From assembly GCA_036583965.1 (NCBI GenBank), contig JAZBQD010000015.1, forward strand, positions 25,041,810 to 25,105,809: DNA of 64,000 bases, in the 5' to 3' direction. Each line of letters begins with the position of its first letter. Position 1 is the stretch's first letter. The notes under the pieces were generated by a model, which saw only the letters and a program-made list of their open reading frames with translations, did no database searches and was not told the origin of the DNA. The translations under genes were made by a program, and so were the position numbers. This stretch comes from Prunella strophiata. Taxonomy: Eukaryota; Chordata; Aves; Passeriformes; Prunellidae. This document shows positions 13,701-22,552 of this stretch, piece after piece.

Positions 13701-16700
13701 AGCTGCTTCTGGCAAAGCGTGAACTTCATTATAATGTTCTTTTTTTGTGTGTGTTACTAACAGGCAAACTTTAAAAGACAAGTCCTATAATTTAGAGAAT
13801 TTTGTTTCTTACTTTTTATGCTATCAGACAGTAGGTACTTTTTATTAGGTCTGAGCATACTGATGGACTAAAATTGGTGCTTGAAATAGTCTACTGAATT
13901 TTGTCGCTTGGTGCTTGGAAAGTTTTTCTAGTCTAACTTCTTCTCAGGATTCTGAAGGAGAAAAATAATCTTATGTGCAACTAAACTGGTACTTTAGCAG
14001 ATATGTACTTAAAAATTTCTGCTGAAAATAAGTATTTTCATAGTTTAATAATTACCTACTTTATTCAGGTAAAATACATTTTCAGTGGACTAGGAAGGAG
14101 ATTTCATGATAAAGCTCCCCAGGCAAATTTGATAACTATTTTCTCTAAGTACAGATGCACCTTGTATATCTGGCAAGTCAAAGAATGTGAGTAATTGACT
14201 CAAAACCTACAAGCTGCATAAAGCTAATTTGGTATTTTATCAGCCATTGAAAATAATTTATGTAATACAAATCTAGTTTTAAACTATAGGACATAATCAA
14301 CCTGCAGAACACTTTCTTGTCCTGGTAATGAAATGTCCTTTCTACACATATGTACACTTCAAATATCAAATTGAAAATGCTACTTTTTGTATTCAAAAGC
14401 TTTTACAGTTTTCCAGAATGTGACAGAACTTTGAAGATTGTACAGATGGACAAAACGTCCTAGTTTATAAGGAAGAAAGAAAAAAAAAACAAGTGAACAA
14501 ATAGTAGTGATTTTTTAATAGAGAAAAATATCCCAATTGTTACAGTGTCCATAAAATCATAAAAAAATTAACATACAGGGCAATTTATTTCCTGTCTAAA
14601 AATTTATATTGATTTGAATATGTTTATTCTACCATAAAGAGCAGAAAACAAGTTCTATGTAATTAAATTTGGATTTCATTTCAGTTTTATATTTAAAATA
14701 ATTTTTTAATCACATAGAAAGAAGAGGAACTTGGATCACTTCTAGCTTCAGAAATGAAAAGTAATATCAAGCAGGAGTCTCCAGTCTTGGTAAGGAGCCA
14801 GCTAATTGTAAGTTTGAACAGTGAAATTTAAGAAGCCTTACAAAAACACATCAAAATTTTGCTCTTAATAGCATAGTATTTTTGGATCCTATTTCAGGGT
14901 GAAGGAGGTTTGGAAGATTGTACTCCTTAACATAATCATATGTAAATTTCAATAGTGCAGTCCAGCTTGTAGACTGTGAAAGAAAGTAGTTCATCTGTGT
15001 GCTTCTGTAATGGCATTTGGGTGGATGCTTAAAGGTGGCTGAAGTTACATGTAATTGTATTAACTCTTTGATGTGGTCAATACTTGTACTGATGATTTTC
15101 TTAGATTACTACTGACAGACCTGCCAAGGATGTAATCTTGTCTGCTGTAAGATCACAACTAAAATGGAAGAGATGGAGCATTGGGAAAATAGATGTCATA
15201 CACAGTGATTTAGAGTAGATAGCATGCTAATTTTTTGTACATGAGATGAAGGAAGGAAGGAGAAGGAGAATTGCTTGGAGTGGCAGTGAGGCAGAGGAAA
15301 AGGAGACTAGGCTGAATGAAACTGAATAAAATTCTGAAGAGATAGAGTGTAGCCCGTCAACAAGGGGCAGAATAATACCATTCCACCTACATACAAAAAA
15401 AAAAAAAAACCCAAGAAGAGGGAATGCTGAGCAGGTATACCTAACTGCAGGGTCAGCTCAGATTAAAGGACTTCTAGTTGTATTTTACTGTACAACAACT
15501 GTACTGCATCTGGGCTGAGCTGTCCTTGAACATAGTGTAATGTTACTTGTGAGCTTGTCCTGTGCTCAGACATCCTTTGGAATCCACACAGATTAGCCCC
15601 AGGCAGCAAAGTGTGCTTGCAGACTTGCTGGCATATGAGCATTCTCATGGACAAGAAAAATTTGATGTATTAATCTAATTCAGCTTACAGCCCTAGAGTT
15701 GGGATGGATATCTGTAGGCTAGAATTGAGCTGAAGATGTTCAACTTTGTCTGCCATGGAGTACTTAAATAGATATTTAAACATAAGTAAAACAAATTTAC
15801 TCTATTCATTGTATATAAGGAGGCTGAGAAGTTCATACATCATCTTAGTTTCTTGCACTGCTGCTGCTTTCCCTCACTCTTTTGTTTTCCTAACTTTTGC
15901 TTAGCTCTGCTCATGATAATTTGTCTACAGTTTGTACTGTTAGATATGCTGTATGTCTGTTCACACACTTGAATGCTTCTTTCTTCCCACATAAGAGCCA
16001 CAGCAAACTGCAAGATGACTCCAGCAATCTTCCTAGCAGGCTTCTGTTGACAGAGTTTAGATCACTGGTTGTCAGCCATCCAAGACAGAACAGTCATCTC
16101 ACTGGAAATACCAGCTATGGGGGAAAGAAAAATTTCAAAATGTTCAAAAAGGTTAGTGTGTTTTTTAAATGGTCACAAGATGGCACTATTTAAAAATACT
16201 AAAAAGTGTTGCCTTCAGATTGTAGAAATATGTTACTAAAAGATCTTTTATAAATTGACAATAATTAAAGAAAGAAATAATTTAAATACCATATTATACT
16301 GTAAACAGTATTTTGTTAATTGACTGAGGTACCACGTTGACAAAGGCTTACCTTGTGCTAGATTATTTAGATACTTGTACTCCCTATTCCAAGCTGTTAC
16401 TTGGAATAAGTTAGCTTCAGGTTGTACTTCGAAAAGCTAGAAATTCCACTTCTCCAAAGACCTATATATACAGCATAGGCTGATTCTGAATCTTCCATTT
16501 TAACTAATAAATCTTGGATTTCTAAATAGAACTAAATCCTGTATCGTACAAAAGTAAGATGATTGCTTGCTTGGGTCCTGGAGACAATTGCAAAATGATT
16601 CTTAGTGTTCAGTGTAAAAGTACCACTTCAGCTTATGTTAAATATAAAATAAAAATTAAAATCATATGGTATGAGATCACTAGAAAGGCACTTCAGTAAA

Positions 16701-19700
16701 ATACTATGTATAGAATGTGGTCACATAATACTACATCCTGGGAGTATGATCTCATTTTTAGATAATGTTTTAATTTTCTAATAATAGTTTCTTTTCCACC
16801 GTTTCGTAACATATGCTTATGCAGTCTGACAATAAAATATAAACTGATTTTTATCAATATTTCAAACTCCACTTAATGCACTATGAATTTTATATAGCAT
16901 ATTTAACTTACCAGATGTATTTTGTTTGTTTCTTTTGGTAAAAGAAGGGAGTTAATAGCTTTCTGTAAATGCTTTTATAACTTCAGTCACTTTTAAATAT
17001 GATCTTTGAATGTTAATCAAAGAAAGACTGCCTGACTTTCTTCTGTGATATCTGAATAGACTTTCTGAATTTGTTAAAATAGATCTTTTATTTGAACTAT
17101 GCTTGCCTTGTTGTTGTAAGAATTTATTGTCCAACAGGTAGCTTACCCTGGGGCAGGACAACTTCCACAAATTATTGGAGGATCAGATTTGGTTGCTCAC
17201 GATGCTAAAAAGAATTCAGAGCTAGAAGACTGGTTAAGGCAAGAAATGGAGGTAAGAAATTAGTTTTTAAACATGATCAAATAAAAACTTGACTAATGTA
17301 AGTGGTCATACCAACCTGTGATCATTACTGGAATACTTCAGGATTTTATTTTTTAAATAAAACCTCAGCTGGTTAGTCGTCCACACATGCTCATGGGAGC
17401 ATGTATAGTAGTAAAGTTACTGAATGTCAGAGGTCAGTGGTAACACTCATCTTTTTCTGGTTATTTAAATTCATTTTGCATGCAACATTCATGTAATTAG
17501 AAATATTTACAGAAAGCAAAATCAGTAACCTAAATGAAAACAATCTTTTGATGAGTAAAATAAGCACTATGTAAACTTGTGACTTGTAAAAATGTGACAG
17601 GGAGCTAGAAAGAATTTCTATATGGCTAACTGTGTTCAAATAGTTCTATGGTTGATACTCTCAGTTGATACTCTCATCTTGAATAGAACAGAAAATGCAT
17701 GAGTAAAACTCTGTTGGAGTATACTGAAGAGATGTAGTAAGAATAAATTTAATATTCTTTTTGTGCACATCTTTAGATATAGAAGTCCTAAAAAAATACT
17801 TATCATGGCAGTTCTCTAGCACTTTCATTTTCCAATAGTTTCCTTAAAAATATTTGCTGATGAGTCATATTGTTTCCACAGCCTGATTGAGATGCAGTTG
17901 CATCAACACTTATCTCATTTTTTTAATCCCTGAATATAGATAATGCTAATTAAAATTCCCCTTATACACAAATAATCAGATAAAAACAAGTATATTTCTA
18001 TAATGGTGCTTAAAACCTAAAAAACCACATTTCTGACCAAAATTGATACCTTTCACAAACTATTCCATTTCATTAGTTGGTAGCAGTAGCCAAATTTGGG
18101 TAGTGAAATAACTTATCTAATGTGAATATGCACTAAATGGAGTAGTCAGAGAGAACTTACTTCTTCAGGAAGAACTGTGTTAGTGCAGGAATATTGTTTT
18201 TCTAAATGGTTCATTAGAATTATCCTTAACAAATATTAAATCTACTTTTTCAGGAACAGAACCGACATGCAAGAGAAGAATCACTTGCTGATGATCTCTT
18301 TAGGTAAGAGTTTTATGTTTGTACTTAGAAAAATGTGTATTTTTTGCATCACGTATTTTTTTTGACAAACTTTGATTTTGGAAAAGATTGCTTTGTCTAT
18401 TCTTTACAAAATTTCATGTGTTCTCATGTATAGAATGTAGTCAAAGTGGTTCAGCAATTTCTATGGGGAAAAAACCAACCTATTCAGACTTCATTTAACA
18501 TGTAAAATGGGAGGAGGATGAGTTGGAGGAGATAACATGACAAGATGTTCATGACTGTCAGCATCTCTGTAGGCCAGTCACAGACAGGGTTAAAGCTGCT
18601 GTTGTTCTGATACAAGGTTTCCATCGTGTATCATCACCTACTCCTATCTGCTTTATGTCCCCACTCCTTCCCTGCCCACAGAATCCATATCCAATCCATA
18701 GAATCTTCCATAGAATTTGCTGTCCTGAAGACATTTAAGCATTAGAATGAACATGTTACAGTGCTATAACAATAAAATCAAATAACTGTTTTGAGAGTTA
18801 ATACAGGGACCTCATTTTGTTTAGCAAAAACTTCATTGCTCTCTCTATGTTTTTTATGTGAAGAAACAAGTGACCAGTTTTTGACTTCTCACCTCTCATG
18901 AATTTAAATAACACCAAAAGTTGTGCATTTGGGTAGAAAAATGTATATGGTGAAAAACGATTATTTTTCTGAATCACTGTCAAACAAACATGATACTACC
19001 TTATCAATACATGTTAGAGCCATTCAGAAAATCTTACTGCATTGACAAGTTGCTCTGTTCATTAACAGTTAATAATGGAGCATTTCTTTCAAAGGGTATG
19101 CATTTAATTTTTGAAGACTGAGTTGTATAGCAACAACAGTGACTTCTAATACCTTTCTAGATATGTGGTGATGTAATTTGGCTCACAAGTTGTCACATTT
19201 TTCTGTCTAAGCATAAAGTCTTGATGAATGAAAACAGAATTAGTGGAAGTAAAACTGCCTGATCATTCACTTGTGTCTTTAAGTTATTCATGCATGAATA
19301 CAAAACACATCAGAATTTCAAAGAAATTACAGGAGTGGGGGAGATGAAGCACAAATTGAGAAGGCCAAGTGATCGCAGTGTCAAGTAGAGTCAAACTATA
19401 AGCATATTGCAGTAAATCAGGTAACTATTAGTATATCCAGAAAGTAGCTCTAAATTTCTAACAGTCAATCAGAAGCTGTACAAAGGGCAAGGTAGGGTGA
19501 GGATCTGCTTTATGTAGGAGTAGGAACCAGCAGAAAGGTTTTGTCTGAATGAGTTGTGGCCAAATGTACATCAGCATAAACATACAGCACCCCTTTTCTC
19601 TCCCTCCTCTTTTGTTTTTTGTGGTGTCTTTTTCCAGTAAAGAGCCTAGTATTGGGACATTAAAGGCTTGGAGAAGCTTGTTCATGCATCAGATTTAAAG

Positions 19701-19988
19701 GTTGTAAGTAGTTAGGAAATCTGAAAATTTCATTAATGGTTATCTTAAGTTTGTACAGAGGTTCTACCTTATGCATCCTTCATTCAAATAGCAGTAACTG
19801 TAGTTAATTATAGGAATGTAGTCAGGGAAAGGACTGAACACTGACTATTCCCTTGTTATGAATATAATAAAGTTGTTTGCATCACATTATATATCTATAT
19901 AAACTTTGAATATCATTGTTTTACTTATTTGTGACAGAAATTATTTTTTTCTTGCAGATATGATCCTAATGTGAAAAGAAGAAGATAA
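1623..19988 (+). CDS. NBN: NBN (nibrin), 5'-partial, exons 3-16 of 16
   Basis: Nibrin is the regulatory subunit of the nuclear MRE11-RAD50-NBN complex that senses DNA double-strand breaks and activates ATM. Coding exons, all with AG/GT borders: 1623-1768, 3071-3230, 3652-3755, 7886-8003, 8286-8476, 9565-9665, 11153-11285, 11731-11991, 12268-12737, 14718-14789, 15996-16151, 17138-17251, 18254-18303, 19958-19988. Domains in order: end of the FHA domain (SKYGTFVNG), tandem BRCT region, a low-complexity middle with SQ sites, the MRE11-binding segment ([18 protein letters not shown]) and the ATM-binding tail ([11 protein letters not shown]). Exons 1-2, with the start codon and the first 57 human-numbered residues, are outside the window. 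Exon lengths match human ones or differ by whole codons, except exon 11, where the frame meets TAA at 12728-12730. Exons 12-16 are intact, so I read this as a functional gene carrying a sequence error or variant, not an old pseudogene. Confidence 0.95.
1917..1975. repeat. NBN: AT-rich low-complexity tract
   Basis: A run of ATA/TAA units in NBN intron 3, almost free of G and C. No coding or splice signal is seen in it. Confidence 0.6.
3071..3230 (+). CDS. NBN: NBN exon 4 (first BRCT)
   Basis: Acceptor ttctttgcag, donor aag|gtatgt. 160 bp, the same as human. It encodes [25 protein letters not shown] and [10 protein letters not shown], the start of BRCT1. The W-T-x-x-C-T-H-L-V motif is a strong family signature. 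Confidence 0.96.
3652..3755 (+). CDS. NBN: NBN exon 5 (first BRCT, continued)
   Basis: Acceptor ctggttttcag, donor ag|gtaagt. 104 bp, the same as human. It encodes [20 protein letters not shown] and ends in phase 2. Confidence 0.95.
3756..7885 (+). other. NBN: NBN intron 5
   Basis: The largest NBN intron in the window, about 4.1 kb, AT-rich. Short open frames on both strands (for example 4782-5036 and 6101-6328) have no recognisable homology and no supporting splice sites. No repeat family was recognised in it. Confidence 0.8.
7886..8003 (+). CDS. NBN: NBN exon 6
   Basis: Acceptor ttctgttcttgcag, donor cag|gtaatc. 118 bp, the same as human. It encodes [12 protein letters not shown]...[18 protein letters not shown], the linker into the second BRCT domain. 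Confidence 0.95.
8286..8476 (+). CDS. NBN: NBN exon 7 (second BRCT)
   Basis: Acceptor cattctctttttag, donor ag|gtgcag. 191 bp, one codon shorter than human (194). It encodes [17 protein letters not shown] and [12 protein letters not shown]. The NSQ corresponds to the human Ser278-Gln SQ site. Confidence 0.94.
9522..9548. repeat. NBN: 27-base poly(T) tract before the NBN exon 8 acceptor
   Basis: An uninterrupted run of T ends 16 bases before the first base of exon 8 (the tract, then attt gtatattaacag). It is the polypyrimidine tract of this acceptor and is probably length-variable. Confidence 0.95.
9565..9665 (+). CDS. NBN: NBN exon 8 (end of second BRCT)
   Basis: Acceptor gtatattaacag, donor aag|gtaatt. 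101 bp, one codon longer than human (98). It encodes [20 protein letters not shown] and EKYCNPQ, close to the human sequence. The junction codon reads Ser where human has Arg. Confidence 0.95.
9666..11152 (+). other. NBN: NBN intron 8
   Basis: AT-rich intron of about 1.5 kb. Its one notable element is the perfect hairpin at 10806-10841, listed separately. No coding signal is seen. Confidence 0.75.
10806..10841. repeat. Perfect 15-bp inverted repeat with 6-base loop
   Basis: The left arm tggtatatattttat (10806-10820) is the exact reverse complement of the right arm at 10827-10841; the loop is ttttgc. It lies deep in NBN intron 8. Function is unknown. Confidence 0.9.
11153..11285 (+). CDS. NBN: NBN exon 9 (SQ region)
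   Basis: Acceptor ttggtctcgcag, donor atg|gtaagt. 133 bp, one codon longer than human (130). It encodes ...[20 protein letters not shown]. The FSQ aligns with the human LSQGVSVDE segment, so the Ser343-type ATM phosphorylation site appears to be kept. Confidence 0.92.
11731..11991 (+). CDS. NBN: NBN exon 10
   Basis: Acceptor tctctaatctag, donor aaag|gtaggc. 261 bp against 273 in human (four codons fewer). Low-complexity region ending [15 protein letters not shown], which matches the human TNSIRNYFQPSTKKR block. Confidence 0.92.
12268..12737 (+). CDS. NBN: NBN exon 11 with apparent frameshift
   Basis: Acceptor ttatttctggctaag, donor ttg|gtaagt. In the frame inherited from exon 10 it encodes [18 protein letters not shown] through [17 protein letters not shown] and [19 protein letters not shown], clear nibrin sequence. 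It then meets TAA at 12728-12730, eight bases before the donor. Length is 470 bp against 448 in human, that is seven codons plus one extra base, so the donor is in phase 1 although exon 12 needs phase 0. One base later, the frame is open from 12606 to 12737 and ends [13 protein letters not shown], which runs well into exon 12. The shift lies at about 12655-12700; a run of seven A at 12658-12664 is one candidate site. Confidence 0.9.
12738..14717 (+). other. NBN: NBN intron 11
   Basis: AT-rich intron of about 2 kb. No exon with nibrin homology, no repeat family recognised. Short open frames here (for example 12919-13140 and 14003-14194) show no homology. Confidence 0.7.
14718..14789 (+). CDS. 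NBN: NBN exon 12
   Basis: A short exon of 72 bp (human 69), phase 0 at both ends. Acceptor ttaatcacatag, donor ttg|gtaagg. It encodes [20 protein letters not shown], which aligns with the human KKRELKEDSLWSAKEIS stretch. It is too short to show up as an open frame and was found from spacing, phase and homology. Confidence 0.85.
14790..15995 (+). other. NBN: NBN intron 12
   Basis: About 1.2 kb of intron with a poly(A) run near 15395-15409 and purine-rich stretches at about 15249-15305. Nothing else recognised. Confidence 0.7.
15996..16151 (+). CDS. NBN: NBN exon 13 (MRE11-binding segment)
   Basis: Acceptor ttcttcccacataag, donor aag|gttagt. 156 bp, the same as human, phase 0 at both ends. 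It encodes [20 protein letters not shown] then LVV, and ends NFKMFKK, the short motif that docks on the MRE11 dimer. Confidence 0.95.
17138..17251 (+). CDS. NBN: NBN exon 14
   Basis: Acceptor attgtccaacag, donor gag|gtaaga. 114 bp, the same as human. It encodes [20 protein letters not shown] and [11 protein letters not shown], almost unchanged from mammals. Confidence 0.96.
18254..18303 (+). CDS. NBN: NBN exon 15 (ATM-binding tail)
   Basis: Acceptor tacttttttcag, donor tag|gtaaga. 50 bp, the same as human. It encodes [16 protein letters not shown]. The EE-x3-DDLFRY pattern is the C-terminal motif that recruits and activates ATM. Confidence 0.96.
19958..19988 (+). CDS. NBN: NBN exon 16, stop codon
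   Basis: Acceptor ttttttcttgcag. Completes the RY of the ATM motif and encodes YDPNVKRRR, then TAA at 19986-19988. The basic RRR end matches the human YNPYLKRRR terminus. Confidence 0.94.
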
Positions 19989-20131
19989 ATTGTGACCTGG
20001 ATTTACAGTGTTTCTCTGGCAAAACCTTCTTTCTGTTCCTTAGGTTTTTTGGTTAGAGTGTGTATGATGTTCCTATATATGACCATTTGAATATCTCTTA
20101 TTGTAAGACATGTTTTCTAAGTCTCGCTTTT

Positions 20132-20137
20132 ATTAAA
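20132..20137 (+). terminator. NBN: Candidate proximal NBN poly(A) signal (ATTAAA)
   Basis: ATTAAA about 145 bases after the stop codon, followed directly by an A-rich run. It is a common variant signal; the A-run also makes false oligo-dT priming possible here. Confidence 0.35.
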
Positions 20138-20493
20138 AAAAAAGAAAAGTTCATTTCATTGCTTGGTACTTAAAGGTTACATCATTGTCAAGACTTTCCC
20201 ATTATTTACTTCAGAGTAAGGCTCAGTAAAATACTGTAGATACTTCGGATTTCATTTTAGGCTATTTCTAATATTTGGTTATCAGTACTGTTTTGGGAAA
20301 AAAGGAAGTTAGCACCAGGCTATTTTTTCTTTTTTCATTTTCTTTTTATTTTTTCTTTTTCAGAAAGGCTTTTTTAATTAGGTATTTTCAAGGGTATTAT
20401 CTTAAGAATTGAAAATCTGTTGATGCTGTGATGCAACTGGTATTTGATCATGATATGATATGGTTGATAAGATATGATCATTATATGATTCAT

Positions 20494-20519
20494 AATGAAC
20501 CACTTCTCTGTGGTTCATT
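20494..20519 (+). other. NBN: Perfect 10-bp stem-loop in NBN 3' UTR
   Basis: aatgaaccac (20494-20503) pairs exactly with gtggttcatt (20510-20519) across the loop ttctct. If the long 3' UTR is used, it would be in the mRNA. Function is unknown. Confidence 0.6.
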
Positions 20520-22285
20520 TTATAGAGCATATACTATAGTTACTGGTACAGAATATTTTGGAACTGAAAAAACCAGCTTCTTTTTTCTCTTGCTTAAACA
20601 TATTTTCATTTGCACCTTTAAACCAGTGTGGTTGAATGTTCATTTATTAAAACCTACTTTCAAGCCAGACAAAGTCTTAAAGAGCTGTTACAGTCCAGTT
20701 TGGAATTTTAAATTATATGACCCATTTCTTTCTCTCATGCCTTTACTTTTTGCAATCAGTGTGTAAAAATATGGCCTTCAAAATAGTTTGATTGACAGGG
20801 AAAGCTATGAAACAATTGTGAATTAGGAGAGCTCATCTTAATGATCTGAGAATTGCAATTTGTGAGATTCCCCTCGAAGTGCAGTGAGAAACTTTCCAGA
20901 CTTCCTGCTCAGCTGTATGAAGCCACCACATAAAGATGGACAGATATCACATACAGATAAAGATGGACAGTAGCTCTTTTGCATCCTATTTCAAGAGGGG
21001 AGGATCTCCTTCCTCATGTGAGGAAGTAATCTGGTTGATCTAATTGAATTGACACAAACAGAATCACTCCCTCTGCCAAGAGCTCTGAGCACACAATCAA
21101 CGTGAGCTGCACAGTTTGAAGCCGCTCTGTTGATCTGATGTCAGATCTGAGGAACAGCATTGTGTGATCTGTGCATGTCAAGATAGCAGATGTGCTGAAG
21201 TCACCATGGTTGCAGCATGCAGGAAATGTTTGGCCTTCCAAAGCCAGTGTTTTCTTGGGACTGTCTTGGCATCTTCTTGTTGGTCAGCAATGTCCAGAGT
21301 GATACACAAAGTGCAGCCCAATACTTCTGAGCTCCGCAAAAGCTGTGAGAGTGTTTGCATCAGGGCACATCAAATCTTATCCACCAAACACCTTTAAAAA
21401 GACTTAAGCAGTTCTTAAGCAGTTGAAATTCTTTCTGAAGGACATGTACAGACTGTTCTATCCTCAGGTGAGTTTTTCTGCTGTCACTGTGAGAATTTCC
21501 AGGTTTTCTGGCTGAAGACCTACTGATCCAACAGCTCTTGTAGACTGCTGAGGTTTTTGATTGTTGTTACTAAATTCAAGCTAACAGTTTGGATAGCAGA
21601 GTATCAATGAACAAGATTCTTCAGAAGGGTTGTATTTACAGTTGTAAAGAACAGCTGGAGAATTTCTGAGGTGAAAGCACAAGACATGCAAGGTATAGGG
21701 ACCTTCTACAGGAAAGTAAAGGCTAAATCCTTGCTGCTCAGATTGCAATCTGCTAGGGGCTCAAGCAACCCTGGTGGCATAGCTGAGAGCACTCTTTTGT
21801 TCATGTTTTATGATTTAGAGCTCTTTAAATCCAGTTTCCCAGACAGCTGAATTAACCAGCTTTGATACTTAAAAATAGTATTTAAGAGTTGTGAGTCCCT
21901 TTCAGCTCAGAATATTCTAGGGTTCCAACTTGAGGGTGCCTAGATGATGCAGGTGATATAGTTTGGTTTGTAATCCAGTTTCAGCTGCTGTCTAGTTGAT
22001 GAAAAGCCTGCACATTAGTGCACCTGAGCTTCTGATAGTTCAGTATGAAGTTAGGCTTGCATTAAAAAACTTAGACATACAAACCGCTTAACCATGGCTT
22101 TAATTGTAACACCAAATTCATGTAACAAGTCCTATTCATTATTCTGAAGTCTTCCATTTTAACTTATTTTTTGTCATGATTTTCACCTCAGTACATTAGA
22201 GGAAATATGCTTGTTGGCTTACTTGTTTGGCCTTCTGTTACTGAAGTTTCTGAGGCAGATGATATAGGACATAATTATATGATCC

Positions 22286-22308
22286 AATAAATTTGAATTT
22301 CCAATAAA
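22286..22308 (+). terminator. NBN: Candidate distal NBN poly(A) signals (two AATAAA)
   Basis: Two AATAAA hexamers 17 bases apart, about 2.3 kb after the stop and just before an LTR relic. Use is unproven. Confidence 0.3.
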
Positions 22309-22399
22309 TTACATCAGTATCTGCCTTATCCCTGGAGCTAGTGCATTAACTTCACTTGGTATTTCCTTTACAGTATAGAACATACTGTTGTAGGCTAAC

Positions 22400-22552
22400 C
22401 CCATTAGGCAGCTAAGCCCCATACAGCCACTCACACACTCACCAGCAGGATGGGAGAATCATAGAATCAGAAAAGAGAAGGATGGAGAGCTCAGGGGTTG
22501 AGGGATTTTTATAGGTAAAGCAAAAGTTGTGAGCACAAGCAAGGGCAATCAA
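22400..22552 (+). mobile_element. Endogenous retrovirus LTR relic (fragment)
   Basis: Contains ggcagctaagccccatacag, then an A/G-rich part with gggagaatcat, then the hallmark caggggttgaggga and ttttataggtaaagcaaaag. It resembles a fragment at 47283-47462 in block order and wording, and I recall this block from avian ERV LTRs. Degraded, with no coding part seen. Family name not assigned; borders approximate. Confidence 0.5.

Larger units (their letters stand above)
19989..22400 (+). other. NBN: NBN 3' UTR and downstream DNA
   Basis: Non-coding DNA after the NBN stop. Candidate poly(A) signals are ATTAAA at 20132-20137, close to the stop, and two AATAAA at 22286-22291 and 22303-22308, which would give a 3' UTR of about 2.3 kb. 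I cannot tell which is used. Open frames here (for example 20428-20766) have no homology. A 10-bp stem-loop at 20494-20519 is listed separately. Confidence 0.5.

Noticed and set aside
14718..14725. Alternative exon 12 acceptor at 14722 that would restore phase
   Set aside because: It would correct the phase only if the frame of exon 11 were still open at the donor, but the TAA at 12728-12730 precedes it.
20428..20766. 112-codon plus-strand frame after NBN
   Set aside because: It sits in the NBN 3' UTR region, has unusual composition rich in Phe and Leu, and has no known homology.
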